Source: Brenneria nigrifluens DSM 30175 = ATCC 13028 (GTDB taxonomy: Bacteria > Pseudomonadota > Gammaproteobacteria > Enterobacterales > Enterobacteriaceae). From it: DNA of 64,000 bases. Where the stretch lies: the NCBI RefSeq assembly GCF_005484965.1, contig NZ_CP034036.1:1240001-1304000 (forward strand). The letters are read 5' to 3'. Positions 37,557 through 46,000 of this stretch are shown piece by piece. The notes beneath the pieces are model-generated. The model did not search any database. It was not told where the DNA came from and worked only from the letters and a program-made list of their open reading frames with translations. Within the stretch, counting starts at the first letter, position 1. Every line of letters starts with the position of its first letter. The position numbers were made by a program, and so were the translations under genes.

Positions 37557-39221
37557 TTATGGCTTACGGCTGCTGGTCAGTTTATCCGCCAGCGTTTTTA
37601 ATTCCGCCGTCTGGCGAATAGCATCCGCGACGATCCCCGACACGGCAATCGCCCCTTTTTTCTGAAAGTGGGTGGTATCCGGTTTGCTCAGGCTGCCGCT
37701 CTGATTGCGGTAGAAGGAATAGCGCGCGGGATCGACCGCCAGCCAGTATTGCTTCCAGTGATTTCGATTGCCCTTGTTGGCCAGCTCGATGGTGGCGGAC
37801 TCGATATCCAGCAGAAACACTTTATTGGCCGCGGCCGTTTCTTTGATTGTCTGGCTGTAGTCGCCGACGAACGCGTAGCCTCCCTGCGCGTTCTGCGTGG
37901 TAAAGTGGCCGTGTACCGCGGGAGTGCCGTCTTTGCCGTCGGCGGTGCGGACTTGGGTGGTCGGCGTGAGCAATACCGGGATCAACCGATGCTGGCGGGC
38001 AAAACTCACGTAGCGCTCCAGCGATGTCTGGAACGACATGTCGGATTTACCCGGCGGGGATTGGCGTTCACCCGCGGCGTTATTGGGGTAGGTACACAGA
38101 TTGGCGACGTCGGCGGCACCCCGCACCGGCCTGGCGCTATTACAGTTCTGATCGTTGTGTCCCATCTGAATGAAGAGAAAATCTCCCGCTTTCATCAACG
38201 GCTGCATCTGGCGAAACCAGCCGGCATAGAAATAGTCCCGCGAACCGCGGCCGGCGCGCGCGCCGTTAACGACTTTCACTCCGCCGTCTTTACGGAACTG
38301 CTGTTCAAAAACCTGTCCCCAGCCCATGCGCGGCAGGCGCGCCTTTTCGTAGCTGGCGGCGGTGGAGTCCCCCACCAGGAAGATCCGCATCCGGGCTTTT
38401 TGCGTCGCCTCCAGATTCTGGCGGGCAAAGCGATAGTCCAACGGCTCATATCCTCCCTGACCGCTTAGTCCGACAATCGGACGAAACGCGCTGTCGGTCA
38501 GCACCACATGCCCTGAGTAGCCGGTATCATTGTCATAGCTGCGGTTATGGTTAATCACCTGAATAATATTGTTGACGGCGTCCTGCTGCGCGGCGGGATA
38601 GGTCAGGGGATCGAAATGCGCCGGCGCGGCGATGCCCGCCTGTTTCAGCGCCGAATTAAAGCCGGCATGAAACGCGGCGTAAGCTTTTTTCCAGGCGCCG
38701 CCGTCAAGCGTGGGCGACGCGGGGTCGTCCCATAGCTGTTGCGGGCCGATATAGCCGGCGGCGACGGCGACGTCGGAAACGATACGGTCGGTCAGCGGAT
38801 TAATATTGACGATATTATCGTCGCCGGATTGAAGGGCCGGGGCCAGAGCGTTGAGGCAAATGGCGCGGGGAATATTGCTGAGCTGGCAGTTGGTGCCGCC
38901 GGACTCGATGGCCAACAGGCGCAGCGGCGACGATAATCCTGCAACGTCAATATGATATTTCCCGGCGTCGTCGGTGCGGGTTTGCCGGCGCTGGCCCTGC
39001 TGATCGCGGATAATAATGGTGGCGGGCAGGTGGATTTCGCGGTGCGTCACGCTGCCCGTCAGGGTGGTGTTTTCCCCCAGTTTGACGGCGGGCATGATTT
39101 CGATGGCGCTTGGCGGCGCGGCGGCGGATGATTTGGCTTGCGCCGGAGCCCAGGGGGCGGAAAACAGCAGAGCGGAAGTCATAATAGCGAAAGTCATACC
39201 ACCGGAAAAACGTTTCAACAT
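37557..39221 (-). CDS. paeY: Secreted pectin/rhamnogalacturonan acetylesterase, PaeY-like
   Basis: 554 residues with a signal peptide (~1-29, cleavage after AQA). An N-terminal beta-rich region (~45-110, carboxypeptidase-regulatory-like with TGSVTHRE) precedes an SGNH/GDSL hydrolase domain: catalytic Ser286 in FLVGDSTAASY, the GHNDQN oxyanion Asn, and Asp515/His518 in DTTHF. Length and layout match Dickeya PaeY, which removes acetyl groups from pectin before pectate lyases act; a rhamnogalacturonan acetylesterase role is the alternative. Export by the Out type II system is likely. It stands alone between glnB and glyA, where E. coli has hmp. No clear KdgR box was found upstream. Confidence 0.85.
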   Translation of the reverse strand: MLKRFSGGMTFAIMTSALLFSAPWAPAQAKSSAAAPPSAIEIMPAVKLGENTTLTGSVTHREIHLPATIIIRDQQGQRRQTRTDDAGKYHIDVAGLSSPLRLLAIESGGTNCQLSNIPRAICLNALAPALQSGDDNIVNINPLTDRIVSDVAVAAGYIGPQQLWDDPASPTLDGGAWKKAYAAFHAGFNSALKQAGIAAPAHFDPLTYPAAQQDAVNNIIQVINHNRSYDNDTGYSGHVVLTDSAFRPIVGLSGQGGYEPLDYRFARQNLEATQKARMRIFLVGDSTAASYEKARLPRMGWGQVFEQQFRKDGGVKVVNGARAGRGSRDYFYAGWFRQMQPLMKAGDFLFIQMGHNDQNCNSARPVRGAADVANLCTYPNNAAGERQSPPGKSDMSFQTSLERYVSFARQHRLIPVLLTPTTQVRTADGKDGTPAVHGHFTTQNAQGGYAFVGDYSQTIKETAAANKVFLLDIESATIELANKGNRNHWKQYWLAVDPARYSFYRNQSGSLSKPDTTHFQKKGAIAVSGIVADAIRQTAELKTLADKLTSSRKP

Positions 39222-39345
39222 GATTAGCCATATTCCTTGTTGCGATAATCGAAAAAATATTTCTTTGCTGCTGCCACTGCTTGCCGGATGAAGTTAGCGC
39301 TTCATTTTATGGGGCAAATTTGTTGCAAGAATAAGGGGGATTATT

Positions 39346-39450
39346 ATGCACCTAATTTTAGCAAGCGGGATGGCTAAAATGGATGATGTCCACATGAAGA
39401 AAAAACAGCATGGAGATGAAGAAAATTCCGTTTCCCGCCAGAGGGGTTAA
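39346..39450 (+). CDS. Possible 34-residue small ORF upstream of glyA
   Basis: ATG 39346 is preceded at 5 bases by the strong Shine-Dalgarno-like AAGGGGGA (39333-39340). The frame runs to TAA at 39448, giving MHLILASGMAKMDDVHMKKK and 14 more charged residues. It ends 26 bp before the glyA PurR box. I do not recognise the peptide. The strong ribosome site is the only support; it could be a chance frame, a real small protein, or a leader. Confidence 0.3.
   Translation: MHLILASGMAKMDDVHMKKKQHGDEENSVSRQRG
39355..39380. repeat. Inverted repeat in the paeY-glyA gap
   Basis: ATTTTAGC (39355-39362) and GCTAAAAT (39373-39380) are perfect 8-bp arms around a 10-base spacer. It overlaps the small ORF. 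It may be an operator for paeY or an RNA hairpin; there is no T tract. The 388-bp gap (39222-39609) otherwise contains only the glyA control region. Confidence 0.4.
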
Positions 39451-39476
39451 ATCGCCGCAGCCCTTGCCCTGCCTGT

Positions 39477-39543
39477 AGCTAATCGTTTGCGTAAAAACCT
39501 CTGTCAAGGCCTATCTTCAAAAGGGAGAAACGGTTTACACTAT
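39477..39543 (+). promoter_or_regulatory. glyA regulatory region with PurR operator
   Basis: AGCTAATCGTTTGCGT at 39477-39492 differs from the E. coli glyA PurR box by one base. A possible -10 (TACACTAT) lies at 39535-39543. PurR repression of glyA couples one-carbon supply to purine demand, as with purL in this window. I could not place a convincing -35 or MetR sites. Confidence 0.8.
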
Positions 39544-39609
39544 AGGCCAGTACCCGACAGGGTGATTGTTTTCCAGTATATTGTAAGTTAGCTGAGTCAG
39601 GAGATGCGG

Positions 39610-40863
39610 ATGTTAAAGCGTGAAATGAACATTGCCGATTATGATGCCGAACTGTGGCAAGCAATGGAGCAGGAAGTGGTGCGTCAGGAAGAGCATATCG
39701 AACTGATTGCGTCGGAAAACTATACCAGCCCACGCGTCATGCAGGCTCAGGGTTCGCAGCTGACCAACAAATATGCCGAAGGCTATCCGGGCAAGCGCTA
39801 TTACGGCGGTTGCGAGTATGTGGACGTGGTTGAGCAACTGGCTATCGATCGCGCCAAAGCGCTGTTCGGCGCCGATTACGCCAACGTACAGCCGCACTCC
39901 GGCTCTCAGGCCAACTTTGCCGTCTACACCGCGCTGCTGCAGCCGGGCGATACCATTTTGGGCATGAACCTGGCGCACGGCGGCCACCTGACTCACGGTT
40001 CCCCGGTCAACCTGTCCGGTAAACTTTACAACGTCATTCCTTACGGCATCGATGAAAGCGGCAAGATCGATTACGACGAGATGGCGGAACTGGCGCGCAC
40101 TCATAAGCCGAAAATGATCGTCGGCGGTTTCTCCGCCTATTCCGGCATTGTCGACTGGGCGAAAATGCGTGAAATCGCCGACAGCATCGGCGCGTATCTG
40201 TTCGTCGATATGGCGCACGTCGCCGGTCTGGTGGCGGCGGACGTTTATCCGACGCCGATTCCGCACGCCCACATCGTCACCACCACCACCCATAAAACGC
40301 TGGCCGGCCCCCGCGGCGGTCTGATTCTGGCGAAAGGCGGCGACGAAGACCTGTATAAGAAGCTGAACTCCGCGGTATTCCCCGGCGGTCAGGGCGGCCC
40401 GCTGATGCACGTTATCGCCGGTAAAGCTGTGGCGCTGAAAGAAGCGATGGAGCCTGAATTCAAGGTCTATCAACAGCAGGTGGCCAAAAACGCCAAAGCC
40501 ATGGTCGAGGTGTTCCTGCAACGGGGCTATAACGTGGTTTCCGGCGGCACCAGCAACCACCTGCTGCTGCTGGATCTGGTCAGCAAGAATATCACCGGTA
40601 AAGATGCCGATGCCGCGCTGGGCCGCGCCAATATCACCGTGAATAAAAACAGCGTACCGAACGATCCCAAGAGTCCGTTCGTCACTTCCGGCGTGCGTAT
40701 CGGTACGCCTGCGGCGACGCGCCGCGGTTTTAAGGAAGCGGAAGTGCGCGAACTGGCGGGCTGGATCTGCGACGTGCTGGACAATATCAACGACGAAGCC
40801 ACCATCGAGCGCACCAAGCAGAAGGTGCTGGATATCTGCGCTCGCTTCCCGGTTTACGCCTGA
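39610..40863 (+). CDS. glyA: Serine hydroxymethyltransferase
   Basis: 417 residues from ATG 39610 (MLKREMNIADYD), with AGGAG at 39599-39603 six bases upstream; the in-frame ATG at 39604 abuts that site and is unlikely. Fold-type I PLP enzyme with the Schiff-base Lys in TTTTHKTLAGPRGG and the ASENYTSPRVMQAQGS N-terminal block. It interconverts serine plus tetrahydrofolate with glycine plus 5,10-methylene-tetrahydrofolate, the main cellular source of one-carbon units. Near-identical to E. coli GlyA over its whole length. Confidence 0.98.
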   Translation: MLKREMNIADYDAELWQAMEQEVVRQEEHIELIASENYTSPRVMQAQGSQLTNKYAEGYPGKRYYGGCEYVDVVEQLAIDRAKALFGADYANVQPHSGSQANFAVYTALLQPGDTILGMNLAHGGHLTHGSPVNLSGKLYNVIPYGIDESGKIDYDEMAELARTHKPKMIVGGFSAYSGIVDWAKMREIADSIGAYLFVDMAHVAGLVAADVYPTPIPHAHIVTTTTHKTLAGPRGGLILAKGGDEDLYKKLNSAVFPGGQGGPLMHVIAGKAVALKEAMEPEFKVYQQQVAKNAKAMVEVFLQRGYNVVSGGTSNHLLLLDLVSKNITGKDADAALGRANITVNKNSVPNDPKSPFVTSGVRIGTPAATRRGFKEAEVRELAGWICDVLDNINDEATIERTKQKVLDICARFPVYA

Positions 40864-40908
40864 TAGCAACGCCATCGTCCCGGATGTCGCTTCCGGGGCT
40901 AAATCAAG

Positions 40909-40937
40909 ACGCCAGCCTTTGCGCCGGCGTTTTTTTT
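40909..40937 (+). terminator. glyA rho-independent terminator
   Basis: ACGCC-A-GC pairs with GC-C-GGCGT around a 6-base loop (40909-40916 with 40923-40930), followed by seven T residues. A standard strong intrinsic terminator 46 bp after the glyA stop. Confidence 0.85.
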
Positions 40938-41035
40938 ATCTTTAGCTCGATCCCCGCTTAGCGCCTTTTATGGTGAATAACGCATTGCGCCGGCGCCCGC
41001 TCTCTGACAGAGTAGCCAACCAATGAGGGGGAGTT

Positions 41036-42193
41036 ATGGTTCTGCATTCAACGCGTTGGCTGGCGCTAAGCTATTTCACTTACTTTTTTTGTTATGGCAT
41101 TTTCCTGCCGTTCTGGGGCGGGTGGTTAAAAGGCGAGGGGCTTTCCGCCGAATCCATCGGCGTGCTGCTGGGGGCCGGTCTGGTCGCCCGTTGCGTCGGT
41201 AGTCTGGTGATTACGCCCTGCGTGAAAGATCCGTCGAAACTGATACTGGCATTGCGGATGCTGGGGTTGCTGACGCTGGGGCTATCCGTCGGCTTCTGGT
41301 TAGGTAATGCCTGGTTATGGCTGCTGTTGGTGATGATCGGCTTTAATCTGTTTTTTGCCCCGCTGGTGCCCTTGACGGATGCGCTGGCCGCTATCTGGCA
41401 ACGGCAGATCGCCATGGATTATGGCAAGGTGCGGGTCTGGGGATCGATTGCTTTTGTCATCGGTTCCGCCGTTACCGGCGAGCTGGTGTCCGTCTGGGGG
41501 CATCCGGCGATTCTGGCGATCCTGAGCGCCGGGCTGGTGGCGATGTTTCTTGGCATGTTGTTTCGCCCCAGCGTGATGCCGGAAGCTGCCGTCTCTGCAA
41601 CGCAATCGACGGTCGTCACGCCCTGGAAACCCCTGCTTCGCGAACCTGCGGTATGGCGTTTCTTGCTGTGCGTGTCCCTGTTGCAAGGGGCGCATGCGGC
41701 ATACTATGGTTTCAGCGTGATTTACTGGCAGGATGCCGGTTATTCCGCATCGATTATCGGCTATCTGTGGTCGTTGGGGGTGGCGGCGGAAATTGTTATT
41801 TTCACCTTTAGCCAGCGCCTGTTTCGCCGCTGGAGCGCCAGAGATTTATTACTGCTTTCCGCGCTGTGCGGCGTGGTTCGCTGGGGGATGATGGGGTCGA
41901 CGGTGGCGCTGCCGTGGCTGATTGTGATACAGATATTGCACTGCGGCACCTTTACCGTGTGCCACCTGGCGGCGATGCGCTTTATCGCCGCGCGCAGCGG
42001 CGGCGACGTATTACGGTTGCAGGCGGTCTATTCAGCGCTGGCGATGGGCGGGGGCATCGCACTGATGACCGTGGTTTCCGGCTTCCTGTTCGAGCATTCG
42101 CCGAACGGAACCTTTTGGGTGATGGCGATGCTGGCGGTTCCGGCGCTGTTTGTGCGTCCTTCAGTCAGCGGGCGGGCTGCCAGAAAGGCATAA
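41036..42193 (+). CDS. hcaT: HcaT-type MFS transporter
   Basis: 385 residues with about twelve hydrophobic helices. The N-terminus (RWLALSYFTYFFCYGIFLPFWGGWL) and the segment GFNLFFAPLVPLTDALAA match the 3-phenylpropionate:H+ symporter family of E. coli HcaT. GGGGAG precedes the start by 5 bases. No hca dioxygenase genes are present, so the true substrate is open. It is followed at 7 bp by the zevA-like gene and may be cotranscribed with it. Confidence 0.82.
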   Translation: MVLHSTRWLALSYFTYFFCYGIFLPFWGGWLKGEGLSAESIGVLLGAGLVARCVGSLVITPCVKDPSKLILALRMLGLLTLGLSVGFWLGNAWLWLLLVMIGFNLFFAPLVPLTDALAAIWQRQIAMDYGKVRVWGSIAFVIGSAVTGELVSVWGHPAILAILSAGLVAMFLGMLFRPSVMPEAAVSATQSTVVTPWKPLLREPAVWRFLLCVSLLQGAHAAYYGFSVIYWQDAGYSASIIGYLWSLGVAAEIVIFTFSQRLFRRWSARDLLLLSALCGVVRWGMMGSTVALPWLIVIQILHCGTFTVCHLAAMRFIAARSGGDVLRLQAVYSALAMGGGIALMTVVSGFLFEHSPNGTFWVMAMLAVPALFVRPSVSGRAARKA

Positions 42194-42200
42194 GGAGTAG

Positions 42201-42857
42201 ATGTTGTTGCATAACCTGTTAATGCGCTGGCGCCTAAGCCTGTTGACGGCCGTTATGGTGCTCGGCGGCCCGCCGGCGTTGGCCCATCCGCATAGCTTTA
42301 TCGAGATGCAAACCACGGTTGAGAGTCAAAACGAACGAATTACCGGCCTGCGGATGCGCTGGACCATGGATCCCATTACCTCGGCGGACCTGCTTTACGA
42401 TGCGGGCAATGCGGCGAAAGACTCGGAAGTGTGGAAAAAACTGGCGGCGGAGGTGATGGCCAACGTGCTGGGACAGCACTACTTCACCGAAATCTACCGC
42501 GCTAACCAGTCGGTGAAATATGCGCCGATGCCGAGCGAATACCACCTTTCCCGCCAGGGCAATCAGGCGGTGCTGGAGTTCGTCCTGCCGCTGGCGCATC
42601 CCCAGCCGCTGGCGGGGAAACCGCTGCTGATTGCCACTTACGATCCCACCTATTTCGTCGATATATCTTACCCGGATGAAAGCGCCGTCAGGCTGGCGCC
42701 CGCGCTGGCCTCCCGCTGCAAAACCACGCTGGTGACGCCGACGCCCAGCGTGGATTTACAGTCCTATGCGCTCTCTCTGGATAAAAATGACTCGCCGGGA
42801 GAAGATATGGAACTCGGTAAGCAATTTGCCCAGCAGGTGACGTTACAATGTCAGTAA
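42201..42857 (+). CDS. zevA: ZevA-like periplasmic protein (DUF1007)
   Basis: 218 residues with a signal peptide (~1-28, ending PALA) and a mature N-terminus HPHSFIEMQ typical of DUF1007 proteins, whose His-rich start is thought to bind metal. AAGGAG lies just upstream of the ATG. In Haemophilus, ZevA works with ZevB in zinc uptake. It overlaps the following zevB-like gene by 10 bp, so the two are a pair. Metal specificity is inferred from family only. Confidence 0.82.
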   Translation: MLLHNLLMRWRLSLLTAVMVLGGPPALAHPHSFIEMQTTVESQNERITGLRMRWTMDPITSADLLYDAGNAAKDSEVWKKLAAEVMANVLGQHYFTEIYRANQSVKYAPMPSEYHLSRQGNQAVLEFVLPLAHPQPLAGKPLLIATYDPTYFVDISYPDESAVRLAPALASRCKTTLVTPTPSVDLQSYALSLDKNDSPGEDMELGKQFAQQVTLQCQ

Positions 42858-43906
42858 ATGTGAGTGAGCCGCCGCAGCGGCGTCGACCCCTGTTAAAACT
42901 GTGGCCGCTGTGGCTGTTTTTCTTGCTGCTCGCGCTGGCGCTGCGTGAGGTGATTGGCCACTGGCCGCAAATCGTGCTGCAAAGCGCGGTGTGGCAAAAA
43001 TCGCTGCACCAGCAGATGTCGCAACTCTTGCAGATGGTGGCAGACCGGCCGCATCAGGCGGGGCTTGGCCTGATGGCGTTCAGCCTGGCGTACGGCGTGC
43101 TGCACGCCGTCGGGCCGGGGCACGGCAAGGTGGTCATCATGACCTATCTGGCGACCCATCCCTCCAAACTGAAAAGCAGCCTGCGCCTGACCTTCGCCGC
43201 TTCGCTGGTGCAAGGACTCATGGCGGTACTGCTGGTTTCCGTGGTGTTGGGGATATTACAGCTTTCAAGCCGCACGCTGCACAGCAGCAGTTTCTGGCTG
43301 GAGAAAGGGAGCTTTATCCTGGTGGCCGGGCTGGGCGCGCTGCTCTGCTTTCGGGCGGTCAGGCAGCTGTATTTCACGCTTTTCCTCCGACCTAAACCGG
43401 CGACCATTCTGCGCCTGACCCCGCTTAACCCGGCGGACGATCGCCGCATTCGTCCTTTGGGCGCGGTATCTGCGCTCGATCATCAACACCATGCCGATTG
43501 CGGATGCGGGCACCGGCATCTTCCCAGCGATGAGGAGCTAAGCCGGGACGGCCACTGGCGCACCCGGCTGATGATCGTACTGGCGATGGGCATGCGGCCC
43601 TGCTCCGGGGCGATACTGATATTGCTGTTTTCCAAGGTAATTGGCGTATTCCTCTGGGGGATCGCCGCGGCGCTGGTGATGGCGCTGGGAACGGCGCTGA
43701 CCATTTCCGCGCTGGCGATGCTGGTATTTTATTGTCGCCGGCTGGTGGAACGTCTGAGCGGGAAGGGTACGCCGTCCGTCGGGCAGCGCGCCGCCTGGTC
43801 GCTATTGTCGTTGGCGGGCGGAGTTATTCTGCTGGGCAGCGGCGTTTTGCTCTATCTGAGCGCGCAGCCGGCAATGATGGGCGGGATCCGCCCCTTTGCC
43901 GGGTGA
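42848..43906 (+). CDS. zevB: ZevB-like NicO-family metal transporter
   Basis: 352 residues with about seven membrane helices. The motif HAVGPGHGKVVIMTYL near residues 80-95 is the NicO/RcnA signature, and a second motif GMRPCSGAILILLF lies near 255-270. A cytoplasmic or periplasmic loop (~210-225) carries a His/Cys cluster, HQHHADCGCGHRH, suited to binding Zn, Ni or Co. It overlaps zevA by 10 bp. The direction of transport (uptake as in Haemophilus ZevB, or efflux as in RcnA) cannot be decided here. Confidence 0.85.
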   Translation: MSVNVSEPPQRRRPLLKLWPLWLFFLLLALALREVIGHWPQIVLQSAVWQKSLHQQMSQLLQMVADRPHQAGLGLMAFSLAYGVLHAVGPGHGKVVIMTYLATHPSKLKSSLRLTFAASLVQGLMAVLLVSVVLGILQLSSRTLHSSSFWLEKGSFILVAGLGALLCFRAVRQLYFTLFLRPKPATILRLTPLNPADDRRIRPLGAVSALDHQHHADCGCGHRHLPSDEELSRDGHWRTRLMIVLAMGMRPCSGAILILLFSKVIGVFLWGIAAALVMALGTALTISALAMLVFYCRRLVERLSGKGTPSVGQRAAWSLLSLAGGVILLGSGVLLYLSAQPAMMGGIRPFAG

Positions 43907-43940
43907 TGTTACCTGCCGTTAACAATTATATAAAAACACA

Positions 43941-44000
43941 TTGCCTGTTTTAACATCAGCATTATATTATCCCGCTTCGTCGATAATGATTATCATTTGT
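43941..44000 (+). promoter_or_regulatory. Promoter and Fur box of the first binding-protein gene
   Basis: A possible -35 TTGCCT (43941-43946) and -10 TATATT (43963-43968) at 16-bp spacing precede a Fur box, GATAATGATTATCATTTGT at 43982-44000, which matches 15 of 19 positions of the consensus. Iron-loaded Fur bound there would cover the early transcribed region. Confidence 0.85.
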
Positions 44001-44024
44001 AGTTTTTGCCGGAGAAGGGAATAA

Positions 44025-45152
44025 ATGAAAAAGTGGCTGTGCTCGCTGGTCGCCATATTGAGTTTAGGCGCCGTTTTTGCGCTTAGCGCCGCGCCGATTG
44101 TGATTGAAGACGTCAGCGGCAGAAAGGTTGAAATTAACTCCACGGTTCAACGGATTATTTTAGGCGAGGGGCGGCAAATTTACCTGCTGGCCGCCTTTGA
44201 TACCGAAGCGCCGTTCCAGCGCGTAGTGGGCTGGCGCGACGATCTGCCGAAAGCGGATTATGACGGCTATCTGGCCTATGAAAATAAATACCCGGCGATT
44301 AAAAAACTGCCCACCTTCGGCGGCGCGAAAGACGGCACCTTTAACGTCGAGCAGGCGCTGACGTTAAAGCCCGATCTGGTGCTGATGAACCTGGAGTCGA
44401 AGGCCGCTACGGACGAAGGGAAGCTGATTGATAAACTCGCTTCGCTGGGCATCCCGGTGGTGTTTATCGATTTCCGCGAAAAGCCGTTTGAGAATGCCGA
44501 AAAAAGTATTCATATCATGGGGCAACTGCTGGGCAAACCGCAGCGCGCCGAGGAGATTATCCAGTTCCGCCGTCAGCAGATTGACCTCGTTACCGAGCGG
44601 CTGAAAAATTATCAGGGTCCGCGGCCGAAAGTGATGATCGATCGCGCGGGGGGCTATGAAGACGAATGCTGCATGTCGTTCGGCAACGAAAACTTTGGCC
44701 GCATGGTGGAGGTGGCCGGCGGCGAGAACATTGCCAAGAACCTGATCCCCGGCACCTTTGGGTCGCTCAATCCGGAGCAGATTATCAGCGCGCGGCCGGA
44801 TGTGGTGATCGTGACCGGCGCGAACTGGAAAAACTACAATACGGCTAACGGCTGGGTAGGGGTCGGCCCCGGCGCCGATCGCCAGGCTGCGTTGCAACGT
44901 CTGCAAAAGCTGATGGAACGCGCCGCATTTAAAACGCTGCCTGTGGCGACCAACGGTAATGCGCACGCCATCTGGCATCAGTTCTACGACAGCCCGTATC
45001 AGTTCGTCGCCATCCAGGCCATCACCAAATGGCTGCATCCGGATCTGTTTAAAGATATCGATCCGGACGCCACCTTCCGCACCTTCCACGAGAAGTTTCT
45101 GCCGCTGCCGTATCAGCCCGGTTACTGGGTGACGCTGCCGGCAAAATCCTGA
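44025..45152 (+). CDS. Iron-type ABC transporter periplasmic binding protein (1)
   Basis: 375 residues with a signal peptide (~1-22) and the two-lobed TroA/FhuD-like layout with a central helix: VIEDVSGRKVEI and RIILGEGRQIYLL in the first lobe, KPDLVLMN, then an unusual adjacent Cys pair in DECCMSFGN. AGAAGGGA precedes the ATG. The Fur box upstream implies iron-regulated expression. It has no permease or ATPase of its own on this strand; the related transporter genes lie on the opposite strand immediately downstream, so it probably shares them. Likely ligand a ferric siderophore or chelate, not determined. Confidence 0.82.
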   Translation: MKKWLCSLVAILSLGAVFALSAAPIVIEDVSGRKVEINSTVQRIILGEGRQIYLLAAFDTEAPFQRVVGWRDDLPKADYDGYLAYENKYPAIKKLPTFGGAKDGTFNVEQALTLKPDLVLMNLESKAATDEGKLIDKLASLGIPVVFIDFREKPFENAEKSIHIMGQLLGKPQRAEEIIQFRRQQIDLVTERLKNYQGPRPKVMIDRAGGYEDECCMSFGNENFGRMVEVAGGENIAKNLIPGTFGSLNPEQIISARPDVVIVTGANWKNYNTANGWVGVGPGADRQAALQRLQKLMERAAFKTLPVATNGNAHAIWHQFYDSPYQFVAIQAITKWLHPDLFKDIDPDATFRTFHEKFLPLPYQPGYWVTLPAKS

Positions 45153-45154
45153 TT

Positions 45155-45191
45155 GACAAAAAACGCGCTGACGGCGGTTTGCCGTCGGCGC
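45155..45191 (-). terminator. Terminator of the ABC transporter operon
   Basis: An 11-bp stem with one G-U pair (45165-45175 with 45181-45191) and a 5-base loop. Read on the minus strand it is followed by six T residues (A run at 45158-45163), so it terminates the operon ending at 45200. For the convergent plus-strand gene it is only a hairpin. Confidence 0.8.
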
Positions 45192-45199
45192 CTGTCTGA

Positions 45200-46000
45200 C
45201 TAACTGCTCGGTTCGCTGACCAACCCGTCGATAATCACCTGCGGAATGCCTTGCGAACAGCGTTCGATACGTCCTTTCACGCCATAGACCGCGGCCAGGC
45301 TTTCCGGGCTGATTACCTCGGCGGGGGCGCCATTGGCAATCAGGTTGCCGTTTTGCAGCATCAGCACGTGATCGCCGTGACGCAGGGCGATATTGATATC
45401 GTGCACCACCACCACGGTGATCATGCCCCGTTTGCGCGTTTCCCGGCGCACCAGATCCATCACGTGGAACTGATAGTTCAGATCCAGCGCGCTGAGGGGC
45501 TCATCCAGCAGCAGCAGCGAAGGTTGGCGAATTAACGACTGCGCCAGCCCGACCAGCTGCTTTTGCCCGCCGGAAAGCTGATCGAGGTAGCTTAACGCCA
45601 GATGCTCGATGCCCAGCTGTTTCAGCAGCGCCATCACTTCGGACTGACTGTTGGCGCCGTGCAGGCCGCCGGAGGCGCGCTGGGCGACGATAATGGATTC
45701 CAGTACGTGCAGGTGCACGCCGGCCGGCAGGGACTGCGGCAGGTAAACCACTTTTTCCGCCCGCTTGGCGAACGACAGCTGCATCAGGTTGCTCTCGTCC
45801 AGCCACAGTTCGCCCTCGCAGGCCCCCAGCCCGGCCATGGCGCGCAGCAGCGTGGATTTACCGCTGCCGTTCGGCCCGAGCAACACGGTGATTTTTCCGC
45901 GCGGCAGCAAGGGGACGGACAGATCGTCAATCACCTGGCGTTTAGGGTAGCCCGCCCGAAAATGCGCGATGCGTAATCCCGAAGATATCGGCTGGCTCAT
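45200..46000 (-). CDS. ABC transporter ATPase, FecE/FepC type
   Basis: 266 residues. Walker A LLGPNGSGKSTLL, Q-loop YLPQSLP, signature LSGGQKQLVGLAQSL, Walker B LLLLDEPLSALD and H-loop VVHDIN are all intact, in the pattern of siderophore/vitamin B12 importer ATPases. The start overlaps the permease stop by 4 bp, giving translational coupling. Third gene of the minus-strand operon binding protein, permease, ATPase. It would energise uptake of the iron complex delivered by the binding protein(s). Confidence 0.92.
   Translation of the reverse strand: MSQPISSGLRIAHFRAGYPKRQVIDDLSVPLLPRGKITVLLGPNGSGKSTLLRAMAGLGACEGELWLDESNLMQLSFAKRAEKVVYLPQSLPAGVHLHVLESIIVAQRASGGLHGANSQSEVMALLKQLGIEHLALSYLDQLSGGQKQLVGLAQSLIRQPSLLLLDEPLSALDLNYQFHVMDLVRRETRKRGMITVVVVHDINIALRHGDHVLMLQNGNLIANGAPAEVISPESLAAVYGVKGRIERCSQGIPQVIIDGLVSEPSS

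Noticed and set aside
39286..39312. ATGAAGTTAGCGCTTCAT palindrome upstream of the acetylesterase as a KdgR box
   Set aside because: KdgR boxes have a 5-base centre between ATGAAA and TTTCAT; here the centre is 6 bases and the arms are ATGAAG/CTTCAT. Similar but not a proper match.
39613..40875. 420-codon open frame antisense to glyA
   Set aside because: Mirrors glyA over its entire length with no recognisable family; glyA identity is certain.
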